From contig JAKOYE010000250.1 of assembly GCA_029780675.1 (NCBI GenBank), forward strand, positions 1 through 46,925: a stretch of DNA of 46,925 nucleotides, in the 5' to 3' direction. The notes below the pieces were generated by a model. The model had not been told where the DNA came from and made no database searches. It worked only from the letters and a program-made list of their open reading frames with translations. A program made the translations under genes and the position numbers. The DNA comes from Actinomycetes bacterium (GTDB taxonomy: Bacteria; Actinomycetota; Actinomycetes; Mycobacteriales; Mycobacteriaceae). Every line of letters starts with the position of its first letter. Positions within the stretch are counted from its first letter, which is position 1. Shown here in pieces: positions 1 to 8,038 of the stretch.

Positions 1-201
1 AAAGAACTCACCGACAAACGATTACGCCGCGGGGTTTTCACCAGCGTCGCCGAGTTGGCCGAGGCCATCGCCACCTGGGCCGAACACTGGAACCGCGACC
101 CCAAGCCCTTCGTCTGGAAAGCCACCGCCGACGACATCATCGCCAAAGTCCGACGCGGGCGGGAAACTCTTAACCAGATCAAATCCCAGACGGACCACTA
201 G
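1..201 (+). mobile_element. IS630-type transposase, C-terminal fragment
   Basis: The frame is open from base 1 and ends at TAG 199-201 (66 codons). Residues such as KRLRRGVFTSVAELAEAI, HWNRDPKPFVW and a tail ending LNQIKSQTDH match my memory of the C-terminus of actinobacterial IS630-family transposases (DDE superfamily, cut-and-paste into TA). The N-terminal part and the DDE triad lie outside the window, so I cannot say whether the element is intact. No convincing terminal inverted repeat is visible after the stop. The element directly abuts a damaged permease gene. Confidence 0.75.
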
Positions 202-206
202 CTCGC

Positions 207-241
207 CGGGGCGCTAGAGGCGCTCACGCGCGGGGCGCTAG
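207..241. repeat. 24-bp offset direct repeat spanning the permease stop codon
   Basis: The 11-mer cggggcgctag occurs at 207-217 and 231-241. The second copy contains the original stop codon (TAG, minus strand, 238-240) of the permease frame, and the first places a second TAG 24 nt downstream in the same frame. One of six stop-codon duplications in this window. Confidence 0.6.
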
Positions 242-1607
242 CGGCGGGTGAACTCCTCGCCGGTCTCGGGATTGATGGCGGTCTCGCCGGGCGGCAGGTT
301 CGACAGGTCGGGGCGATGACCGTCGGCATGTCACCGGAGTCGGGCAACCCCAGCGTCGGCTCGACCGCGGTGGCCGGCTGGAGGATCAGATCCGCGCTGG
401 ACCGGCGGGAGAGCGTCAGGCCGTGGAAGAACGGTGGGGAGGCGATCCACCAGGCCACCATCACCACCACGCCCAGCGCCAGCGCGCCGATACCCACGAC
501 CGCGACGGCACCGAAGCCGAGGATGGTCACATTCTTGCCCTGGTCGTCGGTGAGCCAATCCGGCTTGGCGTACTGGATCAGGCCGTAGACGAAGACCGCC
601 GTCAGTGCGATCCCGCTGGCCAGCGGCACCACACCGCGCATCATGAAGTCCCGGAGCGAGGTGGTGAGGTGCTTGCGGTAGAACCACACGCAGGCGAAGC
701 CGGTCAGGCCGTAGTAGAACGCGATCATCAGGCCGACCGAGCCGATCAGCGCGGTCAGCAGGTTCGGGCTGATCAGGGTGAACAGCAGATAGAACAGCAC
801 CGACACCGCACCCATCGCGATCCTGGACGTGGTGGGCGTCAGGTAGGTCCGGTGGATCTTCGCGAACGGCGCGGGCAGTGCCTTGTAGACCCCCATCGAC
901 AGCGTGGTCCGCGCGGTCGGCGGGATTGTCGTCTGGGTGGACGCCGACGCCGAGGTGAGGATCGACGCCGCCAGCAGCATCAGGGCGATCTTGCCCAGCA
1001 CGCTGTCGCCGAACAGATCGTGGCCGACGGCGGCGAACACGTCGTCGGCGTCCTCCTGGTTACCCAGTCCGACCCCCTCGTCACCCACCCGCGCGAATGC
1101 GATGACCGACACCGACACGAGTGCGTAGGTGGCCAGCAGCAGGCAGGTGGAGATCACCGCGGCCCGCCCGAGCGTACGGCCCGGGTCGTCGGACTCCTCG
1201 TTGCACGCCACCGCGGTGTCCCAGCCCCAGTAGATGAAGATCGCGGTGAGGATGGCGGGGGCGATGACGGTGGAGAAGTCCAGCCCGGCCGGCCAGAACC
1301 AGTCCAGGGACGGTGTGATGGAGTACGACTCGGCGGTGCCGGTGTAGACCTTGAGCAGAGCCACGACGGCGAACGCCAGCAGCACCACGAGTTCGATGCC
1401 GAGCAGGGCGTACTGCAGTCGGGCGGAGACCTCGATCCCGCGGTAGCAGATGTAGGTCATCACCACGATCCAGATCACCCCGGGCACCGTCGAGGCGAAT
1501 GTGCTGTTGGCCAGGTCGGCCACGTATGTCCAGCCGAGGCCGGCGACGAAGGTGAACGAGTAGGAACCGGCTCCTCGACCTTTCGGTGAACGGCGTGAGC
1601 GTACGGC
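238..1607 (-). pseudogene. APC-family amino-acid permease, 5'-truncated and frameshifted
   Basis: Membrane transporter of the amino acid-polyamine-organocation superfamily. The frame carries typical APC segments (MTYICYRGIEVSARLQY, IFIYWGWDTAVACNEESDDPGR) and about nine hydrophobic helices, but the first roughly 130 residues are missing. Family-like sequence begins at AGSYSFTF near 1571, and upstream the frame reads into unrelated sequence until a stop at 1608-1610. At the 3' end a G-run at 310-313 appears one base short: adding a G restores APDLSNLPPGETAINPETG and a stop at 238-240, whereas the uncorrected frame runs to 198 with a low-complexity Ser/Pro/Arg tail. A GTG at 1523 could start a 441-residue product, but this would lack the first helices. 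Probably non-functional; a sequencing error at the G-run cannot be excluded. Confidence 0.7.
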
Positions 1608-1627
1608 CTATTCTCTTGCGGCGCGCG

Positions 1628-2422
1628 TCAATTAAACATCAGCGCGCGCTTGACCTCCTGGATGGCCTTGGTGACCTCGATACCGCGCGGGCAGGCGTCG
1701 GTGCAGTTGAAGGTGGTGCGGCAGCGCCAGACACCGTCGACCTCGTTGAGGATTTCCAACCGCTCAGCGGCACCCTCGTCGCGACTGTCGAAGATGAACC
1801 GGTGGGCGTTGACGATCGCCGCCGGGCCGAAGTAGCTGCCCTCGTTCCAGAACACCGGGCAACTGGTCGTGCAGCACGCGCACAGGATGCACTTGGTGGT
1901 GTCGTCGTAGCGGGCCCGGTCGGTCGGACTCTGGATCCGCTCCCGGGTGGGGGCGTTGCCGCTGGTGATGAGGTAGGGCTTCACCTTGCGGTATGCGTCG
2001 AAGAACGGCTCCATGTCGACCACGAGATCCTTCTCGACCGGCAGGCCGCGGATCGGTTCTACGGTCACGGTGAGCTGCTTGGACCGGTCCTTGGGCAGCA
2101 GGTCCCGCATCAGGACCTTGCATGCCAGCCGATTCACGCCGTTGATCCGCATGGCGTCCGAACCGCACACACCGTGCGCACAGGATCGCCGGAACGTGAA
2201 CGTGCCATCCAGGTAACTTTTGACGTAGATGAGCAGGTTCAGCAGTCGGTCGCTGGGCAGGCACGGCACCCGGAAACTCTGCCACCCGCCGGTGTCGCCG
2301 TAGGCGTCCGGATCCTCCGGATTGAACCGGGCGACCTTGAGGGTGACCATCACCGCCTCGGGCGGGATGGGCGGCAGCTGCGGGTCCGCGGTCTGCGCCG
2401 CGGTGGTCTGTGCGCTGGTCAT
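1628..2422 (-). CDS. sdhB: Succinate dehydrogenase iron-sulfur subunit
   Basis: Electron-transfer subunit of complex II, passing electrons from the flavoprotein to menaquinone at the inner face of the membrane. 264 residues, close to mycobacterial SdhB. The [2Fe-2S] motif is SCAHGVCGSDAM with C81, C86 and a later C101; D89 occupies the usual third-Cys position, as in E. coli SdhB. The [4Fe-4S] ligands lie in CILCACCTTSCP and the [3Fe-4S] ligands in CRTTFNCTDACP. The ATG at 2420-2422 follows a duplicated 32-bp element and overlaps the stop of a 10-codon mini-ORF by ATGA, suggesting coupled translation. Last gene of sdhCDAB; this gene order matches Sdh2 (Rv3316-Rv3319) of M. tuberculosis. Confidence 0.95.
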   Translation of the reverse strand: MTSAQTTAAQTADPQLPPIPPEAVMVTLKVARFNPEDPDAYGDTGGWQSFRVPCLPSDRLLNLLIYVKSYLDGTFTFRRSCAHGVCGSDAMRINGVNRLACKVLMRDLLPKDRSKQLTVTVEPIRGLPVEKDLVVDMEPFFDAYRKVKPYLITSGNAPTRERIQSPTDRARYDDTTKCILCACCTTSCPVFWNEGSYFGPAAIVNAHRFIFDSRDEGAAERLEILNEVDGVWRCRTTFNCTDACPRGIEVTKAIQEVKRALMFN

Positions 2423-2451
2423 CGTCTTCTCTCTTCGCGCAAGCGGCTCAT
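2419..2451 (-). other. Mini-ORF 2 (10 codons) overlapping the sdhB start
   Basis: ATG at 2449-2451 reads MSRLREERRR and stops at TGA 2419-2421, overlapping the sdhB ATG (2420-2422) by ATGA. It is the second copy of the duplicated element. The chain sdhA, mini-ORF 1, mini-ORF 2, sdhB is seen directly; translation of the mini-ORFs is inference. Confidence 0.3.
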
Positions 2452-2485
2452 CGGCGTCTTCTCTCTTCGCGCAAGCGGCTCATCG
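2423..2485 (-). repeat. Tandem 31/32-bp duplication between sdhA and sdhB
   Basis: Two identical 31-bp copies, 2423-2453 and 2455-2485, one base apart, fill the whole sdhA-sdhB junction. On the minus strand each copy contains ATG-AGC-CGC-TTG-CGC-GAA-GAG and a purine-rich stretch that could act as a weak Shine-Dalgarno for the next ATG. From memory, similar MSRLREERR-encoding stretches recur in mycobacterial intergenic regions; I could not check this. Confidence 0.9.
2448..2483 (-). other. Mini-ORF 1 (11 codons) in the sdhA-sdhB junction
   Basis: ATG at 2481-2483 lies 2 nt after the sdhA stop (TGA 2486-2488). It reads MSRLREERRRR and stops at TGA 2448-2450, overlapping the ATG of mini-ORF 2 as ATGA. 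No protein function is implied; a role in passing ribosomes from sdhA to sdhB is inferred from the geometry only. Confidence 0.3.
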
Positions 2486-4240
2486 TCAGTACTTCCGCTC
2501 CATCGGCTCGTAGCGGGTCTGCACCACCGGCTTGTAGTCCAGCCGGATGTCGCTCAACAGCTCCCGGCCCTCTTTGTAGGCCATGGTGTGCCGCATGTAG
2601 TTGACGTCGTCGCGGTTGGGGTAGTCCTCGCGGGCATGCCCGCCGCGGGACTCCTTGCGGTTCAGTGCGCTGACCACCGTCACCTCTGCGAGTTCCAGCA
2701 GGAAGCCGAGTTCGATGGCCTCGAGCAGGTCGCTGTTGTAGCGCTTGCCCTTGTCGTGCACCGAGATTCGGGAGTACCGCTCCTTGAGGGCGTGGATGTC
2801 GGTCAGCGCCTGCTTGAGCGTCTCCTCGGTGCGGAACACCGCCGCGTTGTTGTCCATCGTCTGCTGGAGTTCGCCGCGGATGTCGGCCACCCGTTCGTTG
2901 CCGTGCTCGGAGAGGATGTTGGCCACCCAGTCCACCACCATTCCGGCCGGGTCGTCGGGCAGGTCGACCCGCGGGTTGCCGGTGGCGTAGTAGGCGGCCG
3001 CCAGGCCCGCGCGCCGGCCGAACACGTTGATGTCCAGCAGCGAGTTGGTACCCAACCGGTTGGCGCCGTGCACCGACACGCAGGCGCACTCGCCTGCGGC
3101 GTAGAGGCCCGGCACGACATTGGTGTTGTCGCGCAGCACCTCGCCGATCAGCGAGGTGGGGATGCCGCCCATCACGTAGTGGCAGGTCGGGTAGACCGGC
3201 ACCAGTTCCTTGACCGGATCCACCCCGAGATAGGTGCGGGCGAACTCGGTGATGTCGGGCAGTTTGGCCTCCAGCACGTCCGCGCCGAGATGGCGGACGT
3301 CGATGTAGACGTAGTCCTTGTGCGGTCCTGCGCCGCGGCCCTCGAGGACCTCGAGAACCATGGAGCGCGCCACGATGTCGCGCGGGGCGAGGTCGACGAT
3401 CGTCGGCGCGTAACGCTCCATGAAACGTTCGCCCTCGCCGTTGAGCAACCGGCCGCCCTCGCCACGCACGGCCTCGGAGATCAGGATGCCCAGGCCTGCC
3501 AGGCCCGTCGGATGGAACTGGTGAAACTCCATATCCTCCAACGGAAGTCCCTTGCGGAAGACGATGCCCAGCCCGTCGCCGGTGAGGGTGTGGGCGTTGG
3601 ACGTCGTCTTGTACATCCGGCCCGAACCGCCGGTGGCCAGCACGATGGCCTTCGCGTGGAAGACGTGGATGTCACCGGTGGCCAGTTCGTAGGCCACCAC
3701 GCCGGTGGCCACCGGACCCCGGGCGGTCTCGGTGAGGACCAGATCGAGGGCGTAGAACTCGTTGAAGAACTGGACATCGTGCTTGACGCAGTTCTGATAC
3801 AGCGTCTGCAGGATCATGTGGCCGGTCCGGTCGGCCGCGTAGCACGCGCGCCGCACCGGAGCCTTGCCGTGGTCGCGGGTGTGCCCGCCGAAGCGGCGCT
3901 GGTCGATCCGTCCTTCGGGGGTGCGGTTGAACGGCATCCCCATCTTCTCCAGGTCCAGCACCGCGTCGATGGCTTCCTTGCACATGATCTCGACGGCGTC
4001 CTGGTCGGCCAGGTAATCCCCACCCTTGACGGTGTCGAAGGTGTGCCACTCCCAGTTGTCCTCTTCGACGTTGGCCAGCGCGGCGCACATACCGCCCTGG
4101 GCCGCGCCGGTATGGCTGCGGGTGGGGTAGAGCTTCGTGAGCACCGCGGTGCGCGCACGCGGCCCCGCTTCGACGGCGGCGCGCATACCGGCGCCGCCGG
4201 CTCCGACGATGACGACGTCGTACTTGTGCAGGTGGATCAC
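2486..4240 (-). CDS. sdhA: Succinate dehydrogenase flavoprotein subunit
   Basis: Catalytic subunit oxidising succinate to fumarate with covalently bound FAD. 584 residues, normal for the family. The Rossmann motif VIVGAGGAGMRAA is near residue 12, the covalent-FAD histidine is H43 in RSHTGAAQGG, and catalytic-region motifs include HTRDHGKAPVRRACYAADR and the C-terminal NRKESRGGHAREDYPNRDD. Start is GTG at 4238-4240, 22 nt after sdhD. Third gene of sdhCDAB; its stop is followed 2 nt later by the first of two mini-ORFs leading to sdhB. Confidence 0.96.
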   Translation of the reverse strand: MIHLHKYDVVIVGAGGAGMRAAVEAGPRARTAVLTKLYPTRSHTGAAQGGMCAALANVEEDNWEWHTFDTVKGGDYLADQDAVEIMCKEAIDAVLDLEKMGMPFNRTPEGRIDQRRFGGHTRDHGKAPVRRACYAADRTGHMILQTLYQNCVKHDVQFFNEFYALDLVLTETARGPVATGVVAYELATGDIHVFHAKAIVLATGGSGRMYKTTSNAHTLTGDGLGIVFRKGLPLEDMEFHQFHPTGLAGLGILISEAVRGEGGRLLNGEGERFMERYAPTIVDLAPRDIVARSMVLEVLEGRGAGPHKDYVYIDVRHLGADVLEAKLPDITEFARTYLGVDPVKELVPVYPTCHYVMGGIPTSLIGEVLRDNTNVVPGLYAAGECACVSVHGANRLGTNSLLDINVFGRRAGLAAAYYATGNPRVDLPDDPAGMVVDWVANILSEHGNERVADIRGELQQTMDNNAAVFRTEETLKQALTDIHALKERYSRISVHDKGKRYNSDLLEAIELGFLLELAEVTVVSALNRKESRGGHAREDYPNRDDVNYMRHTMAYKEGRELLSDIRLDYKPVVQTRYEPMERKY

Positions 4241-4262
4241 CGTGCGGCCTCCCTGAGAGCGG

Positions 4263-4739
4263 TCACGAGATGGTCGGGTCGAAGGTGAGCAGCGTGTAGC
4301 TGCCGACGATCAGGACGATCGCCATGGACACCAGCAGCAGGCCGTTGAGCCAGAACCGGGTGGATTCCTTACGCGAGTAGTCGGCGATGATGGTGCGCAT
4401 CCCGTTGCCGCCGTGCAGCTGGGCCAACCACAGCATGACCAGGTCCCAGATCTGCCAGAACGGCGAGGCCCAGCGCTGGGCAACGTAGTTGAAGTCGATC
4501 CGGTAGACGCCGCCGTCCCACATCAGGCCGATGAACAGGTGCCCGATGACGAGGAACACCAGCACCACACCGGAGAACCGCATGAACAGCCATGCGTACT
4601 TCTCGAAGTTGGGCAGGCCGGGGCGGCGCCGCGGGGAGCGCGGGTTGTCCAGGCTGGCCGGGCGGTCGTGCTCACGTTCCAGAACCGGTGCTGGCGGACC
4701 CAGTCGCCCTTCGGCCGCCATCTTCTCGGTGGTTGTCAT
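4263..4739 (-). CDS. sdhD: Succinate dehydrogenase membrane anchor SdhD
   Basis: Hydrophobic anchor that, with SdhC, binds quinone and possibly haem. 158 residues: a polar N-terminal stretch of about 45, then three hydrophobic segments around WLFMRFSGVVLVFLVIGHLF, IWDLVMLWLAQLHGGNG and a C-terminal helix containing LVSMAIVLIVGSYTLL. The ATG at 4737-4739 overlaps the sdhC stop as ATGA, so I use it rather than codons upstream in the same frame, which read through sdhC. Member of sdhCDAB. Confidence 0.92.
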   Translation of the reverse strand: MTTTEKMAAEGRLGPPAPVLEREHDRPASLDNPRSPRRRPGLPNFEKYAWLFMRFSGVVLVFLVIGHLFIGLMWDGGVYRIDFNYVAQRWASPFWQIWDLVMLWLAQLHGGNGMRTIIADYSRKESTRFWLNGLLLVSMAIVLIVGSYTLLTFDPTIS

Positions 4740-5137
4740 AGGAACCTCTCCGCCATGTGCGTGCCGATCACCACGGTGGCCGGAACCATCACCAGCAGCC
4801 AGACGGCGGCCACCGCCCAGAGCATCTGACGCTGGTAGCGCGGGCCCTTCCACCAGAAGTCGATGAGGATCACCCGCAGACCGTTGAGCGCGTGGTAAAG
4901 CACACACGCCACCAAGCCGAGTTCCATGAGGCCGATGAGCGGGGTCTTGTAGGTGCTCAGCACCTCGTTGTAGGCCTCCGGGCTCACGCGGACCAGCGCG
5001 GTATCCAGAACGTGAACGAAGAGGAAGAAGAAGACCGTCGCCCCGGTGATGCGGTGCAGCACCCATGACCACATGCCTGGGTCGCCGCGATAAAAGGTCC
5101 GTCGCCGTCGGGGCGCTGCCTGCGCCGCTGTAGTCAC
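4736..5137 (-). CDS. sdhC: Succinate dehydrogenase cytochrome b subunit SdhC
   Basis: First gene of sdhCDAB. 133 residues with three predicted helices ([54 protein letters not shown]). The motif [15 protein letters not shown] and the histidines HVLD and YHALNG are typical of SdhC quinone/haem regions. Start is GTG at 5135-5137; TAACAT lies 6 nt upstream, which fits leaderless transcription from this codon. Overlaps sdhD by 4 nt. Confidence 0.93.
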   Translation of the reverse strand: MTTAAQAAPRRRRTFYRGDPGMWSWVLHRITGATVFFFLFVHVLDTALVRVSPEAYNEVLSTYKTPLIGLMELGLVACVLYHALNGLRVILIDFWWKGPRYQRQMLWAVAAVWLLVMVPATVVIGTHMAERFL

Positions 5138-5143
5138 GCTTGG

Positions 5144-5149
5144 ATGTTA
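5144..5149 (-). promoter_or_regulatory. Candidate -10 box for leaderless sdhC transcript
   Basis: TAACAT (minus strand) fits the mycobacterial TANNNT consensus and ends 6 nt before the GTG of sdhC, the spacing expected when transcription starts at or beside the first codon. No separate ribosome-binding site is visible. Inference from motif and spacing. Confidence 0.55.
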
Positions 5150-5172
5150 ACCCGCATTGCACGCCGGTATGG

Positions 5173-5193
5173 GTGACGTGGAGATTACGTCAC
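5173..5193. promoter_or_regulatory. 21-bp perfect dyad between sdhC and add
   Basis: GTGACGT (5173-5179), 7-nt spacer, ACGTCAC (5187-5193): arms match perfectly. It lies just upstream of where the -35 of the sdhC promoter would fall, and 51 nt before the add start. Candidate operator for sdh or for both divergent genes. The spacing does not match the CRP consensus. Confidence 0.5.
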
Positions 5194-5244
5194 AGTCCTG
5201 GAAACGATCCGGGATCGCCCGCGCACCGGGATCGCTCGCCCACA

Positions 5245-6387
5245 ATGGAAAAGGTGGGTACACCGCTGACGCGCGAGACGATCCGGCAGGCACCGAAGGC
5301 GCTGCTCCACGACCACCTTGACGGCGGTCTGAGGCCGGCGACGGTCATCGACATCGCCGGTCAGGTCGGTTACGACGGGCTGCCCTGCACCGACGAGGCA
5401 CACCTGGCCGAATGGTTCCGAAACGCCGCGCACAGTGGATCACTCGTGCGCTACCTGGAGCCGTTCGCGCACACCGTTGCGGTCATGCAGACCGCCGAGG
5501 CGCTGCATCGCGTCGCCGCGGAGTGCGTAGCCGATCTGGCGGCGGACAACGTGGTGTACGCGGAGGTGCGCTTCGCGCCCGAGTTGCACATCGACGCCGG
5601 CCTGTCGCTGGATGCCGTCGTCGATGCGGTGCTGGCCGGCTTCGCCGATGGCGAAAGGGACGCCGCCGCCGCCGGACGGGCCATCACGGTGCGCTGCCTG
5701 GTGACCGCGATGCGGCACGCCGCACGCTCCCGCGATATCGCCGAGTTGGCCATCAGATTCCGGGACAAAGGTGTCGTCGGCTTCGATATCGCCGGCGCGG
5801 AGGCGGGACATCCGCCGTCCCGGCACCTCGACGCCTTCGAGTACATGCGGTCCCACAATGCGCGGTTCACCATTCACGCGGGGGAGGCGTTCGGGCTGGC
5901 CTCCATTCACGAGGCGCTGGCCTTCTGCGGCGCGGATCGGCTGGGGCACGGGGTTCGGATCGTCGATGACATTTTCGTCGACGGCAGCGAGGTCGACGGC
6001 AGCGACGTCGACGGCTGCGAGGAGGGGTCCGGCGGGTCCGCCCGGTTGGGCCGGCTGGCGGCGATCGTGCGGGACAAGCGTATCCCGCTGGAGATGTGCC
6101 CCAGTTCCAATGTGCAGACCGGGGCCGTGGCCAGTATCGAGGAGCACCCGTTCGATTTGCTGGCGCGGTTGCGCTTCCGGGTCACGGTCAACACCGACAA
6201 CCGGCTGATGAGCGATACCACCATGACCGACGAGATGTTCCGGCTGGCAACGGCTTTCGGCTACGGCTGGACCGATCTGCAGCGGTTCACCATCAACGCC
6301 ATGAAGTCGGCATTCATTCACTTCGACGAGCGGCTGGCCATCATCGACGAGGTGATCAAACCGCGGTACGCGGTGCTGGCCGGATAG
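5245..6387 (+). CDS. add: Adenosine deaminase
   Basis: Zinc-dependent hydrolase converting (deoxy)adenosine to (deoxy)inosine in purine salvage. 380 residues. Metal and substrate motifs: H22-D-H24 in [39 protein letters not shown] and NTDNRLMS. Start ATG 5245 gives [21 protein letters not shown], aligning with the M. tuberculosis start region; the frame is open further upstream but would overlap sdhC. Oddity: after RIVDDIF a 15-bp repeat (x3) inserts [15 protein letters not shown]-type pentapeptides, making the protein about 15 residues longer than M. tuberculosis Add (365 from memory). Divergent from sdhC; the product inosine could feed DeoD at 9996-10781. Confidence 0.95.
   Translation: MEKVGTPLTRETIRQAPKALLHDHLDGGLRPATVIDIAGQVGYDGLPCTDEAHLAEWFRNAAHSGSLVRYLEPFAHTVAVMQTAEALHRVAAECVADLAADNVVYAEVRFAPELHIDAGLSLDAVVDAVLAGFADGERDAAAAGRAITVRCLVTAMRHAARSRDIAELAIRFRDKGVVGFDIAGAEAGHPPSRHLDAFEYMRSHNARFTIHAGEAFGLASIHEALAFCGADRLGHGVRIVDDIFVDGSEVDGSDVDGCEEGSGGSARLGRLAAIVRDKRIPLEMCPSSNVQTGAVASIEEHPFDLLARLRFRVTVNTDNRLMSDTTMTDEMFRLATAFGYGWTDLQRFTINAMKSAFIHFDERLAIIDEVIKPRYAVLAG
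5977..6021 (+). repeat. 15-bp tandem repeat (x3) inside add
   Basis: gtcgacggcagcgag at 5977-5991 is followed by copies at 5992-6006 and 6007-6021 with one or two changes. It encodes acidic VDGxE/D pentapeptides in a loop after the [10 protein letters not shown] active-site segment. Confidence 0.9.
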
Positions 6388-6390
6388 CGC

Positions 6391-7938
6391 TCAACTGGTG
6401 TCGTTCTTGGCGCGGCGGGCTCTGATCCGCTGGGCTCGGTCGGCTTCGCGGGTGCGCCGCCGCCGCGGCATGGCGAGCGAGCGGTTAACCGGACCGGGAG
6501 GTTCGGCGGCGACGGGAGGAAGCGCTCCGGTATCGGTATCCCAGCCGGGGAAGAACATTCGGGCACCGGGATAGGTGGTGTAGGTGTGCCCGGTCGGAGC
6601 GGTCCAGACAATCGTTCCGTCGGACCGTTGGGTGTTCTGCCACCCGCCCTCGCCGACCCAGAACGTGACCAACAAGTGATGTTTACGGCATAAGCAGCGC
6701 AGGTTGGACGGGTGGGTGGGGCCGAGCGGATAAGCGACGGCGTGGTCGATGTCACAGACTTCGGCCGGAGCGTCACATCCCGGGAAGCGGCACGTCAGAT
6801 CGCGACAGCGGACAAAGCGTTGCAGTGCCGCGGACGGCCGGTAACGCGGCTCGGCGATCCCGCACGGCGTGGTCAGGGGCACGATTCGTGCGCCCTGGCG
6901 GATCAGTTGCTCCAGCAACGGGTTCGGGATGACCCCGCCATTGGTCATCACCGCGCGCTGAACCTGGGCCTGCCGTGCTCGAGGCCGCTCGGCGCGGGCC
7001 CCGGGGGACTGTGCTGGGGACTGTTCGGCCCCGGAATGTTCGGCCCCGGAATGTTCGACGCCCGCTTGCTCGGCCCCCGTTTGCTCGACAGCGGCCCGGT
7101 CGACCGCGGCTCGGTCGGCCACGACATGGATGACCACCGAGTCCTTCAGCGTCGCGACGGAGGGGGTGCGGCAGTCCGGCTGGCCGCACTGGCAGGCGAT
7201 CCGGTCCGCACCGGCGAACACCGCGGCCATCGCCTCGGCGCGGCGTTGTCCGACGGTGCGCGGATCGGCCGCGCACACCGCCCGAGCCATTGCGGCAAGC
7301 CGCCGCTCGATCAGTTCGGCATGAGTGGCGAACAGTCGGCCCCAGACCGACCGGGTTCCGCGGTCGTCATCGGGCTTGCCGAACTGCACGTCCATCCCCC
7401 GAGCCGCCTGCTGGAACCACATCCGCGCCTGCGGGTCATGGGCCTCCACCACCGCGTCGATCAGCGTCTCGATCCTGCGGTCCGACAACGGACCCCACGA
7501 CTGCGCGGCCTCGGCGATCTCGGTGTCGATGGCCGTCATCTCCGCCGCACCGATCACGCAATGCGTCCGCCACGAAATCGTCGACACCAGCCGGGCCCCG
7601 ATTCGACCCGCCATGAACAGGGCGTTGACTTTCGGCAGCCGCTCCCGGAGCGACTGGGCCAGGTACATCTGCGAGGACGCCCGTCGGGTGCTGATGCCCA
7701 GCGCCGCGGCGACCTCCGCGGCGGTGGCGTCCCACAGGTCGCACGCCCACCGCGAACGCTCGTCCACCACATCGGGATCGGCCTCGGCGACCGGACAGCG
7801 GCGGGCCACCAACTCGCCGATCGCCGCCAGCCGACGCGCCGCCGCAGCCGATTCACTGCGCGCCCAGTCACCGACCGCTCCGACCACGACAGCATCGTCA
7901 GCGGATGGAAACGCCTCCACATCGACACCATCGAACAT
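6391..7938 (-). CDS. DUF222 / HNH endonuclease domain protein (13E12 family)
   Basis: Member of the REP13E12-like family abundant in mycobacteria. The N-terminal DUF222 domain covers residues 10-280 (ARRLAAIGELVARR, WACDLWDATAAEVAAALGI). The C-terminal HNH domain shows CRDLTCRFPGCDAPAEVCDI, DHAVAYPLGPTHPSNLRCL and CRKHH, with the Cys pairs and His residues of a zinc-supported HNH fold. Between them, about 35 residues of 5-residue units (AGVEH, SGAEH, SGAEQ) are encoded by a 15-bp tandem repeat. I chose ATG 7936-7938 (MFDGVDVEAF, typical of the family, with GAAAG upstream); an in-frame TTG at 7966-7968 adds ten residues. In vivo role is unknown; related copies can act as integration targets for phage-like elements. 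Confidence 0.85.
   Translation of the reverse strand: MFDGVDVEAFPSADDAVVVGAVGDWARSESAAAARRLAAIGELVARRCPVAEADPDVVDERSRWACDLWDATAAEVAAALGISTRRASSQMYLAQSLRERLPKVNALFMAGRIGARLVSTISWRTHCVIGAAEMTAIDTEIAEAAQSWGPLSDRRIETLIDAVVEAHDPQARMWFQQAARGMDVQFGKPDDDRGTRSVWGRLFATHAELIERRLAAMARAVCAADPRTVGQRRAEAMAAVFAGADRIACQCGQPDCRTPSVATLKDSVVIHVVADRAAVDRAAVEQTGAEQAGVEHSGAEHSGAEQSPAQSPGARAERPRARQAQVQRAVMTNGGVIPNPLLEQLIRQGARIVPLTTPCGIAEPRYRPSAALQRFVRCRDLTCRFPGCDAPAEVCDIDHAVAYPLGPTHPSNLRCLCRKHHLLVTFWVGEGGWQNTQRSDGTIVWTAPTGHTYTTYPGARMFFPGWDTDTGALPPVAAEPPGPVNRSLAMPRRRRTREADRAQRIRARRAKNDTS
7022..7096 (-). repeat. 15-bp tandem array inside the HNH gene
   Basis: Two exact copies of tgttcggccccggaa (7022-7036, 7037-7051) are followed by three diverged 15-bp units to about 7096 and weaker ones beyond. 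The encoded linker is made of 5-residue Glu-rich units. In-frame period, probably a flexible spacer. Confidence 0.8.
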
Positions 7939-7997
7939 ACATTCGATTATGCTTTCGGGTACCGACAAGATCGGTCACGCCACTGCCGTGAACGGTG

Positions 7998-8027
7998 CGG
8001 CGGTCCCTGATTCGGCGGTCCCTGATT
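7998..8027. repeat. 15-bp tandem duplication in the spacer after the Rv3311-like gene
   Basis: cggcggtccctgatt occurs twice without a gap (7998-8012, 8013-8027), with a partial third start at 8028. It lies in the 100-bp stretch between the Rv3311-like stop and the HNH start, which contains nothing else I recognise. Confidence 0.85.
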
Positions 8028-8038
8028 TGGCGGTGGCG

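Noticed and set aside
1586..4288. A 900-codon open frame on the plus strand opposite sdhB and sdhA
   Set aside because: It mirrors the sdh genes; high third-position GC keeps antisense frames open. The minus-strand proteins are clear SdhB/SdhA and the antisense product has no recognisable motif.
4263..5162. A single 299-codon frame across sdhC and sdhD that looks like a fusion
   Set aside because: Its first half is an out-of-frame reading of sdhC; SdhC itself is intact in another frame, and sdhD has its own ATG with an ATGA overlap.
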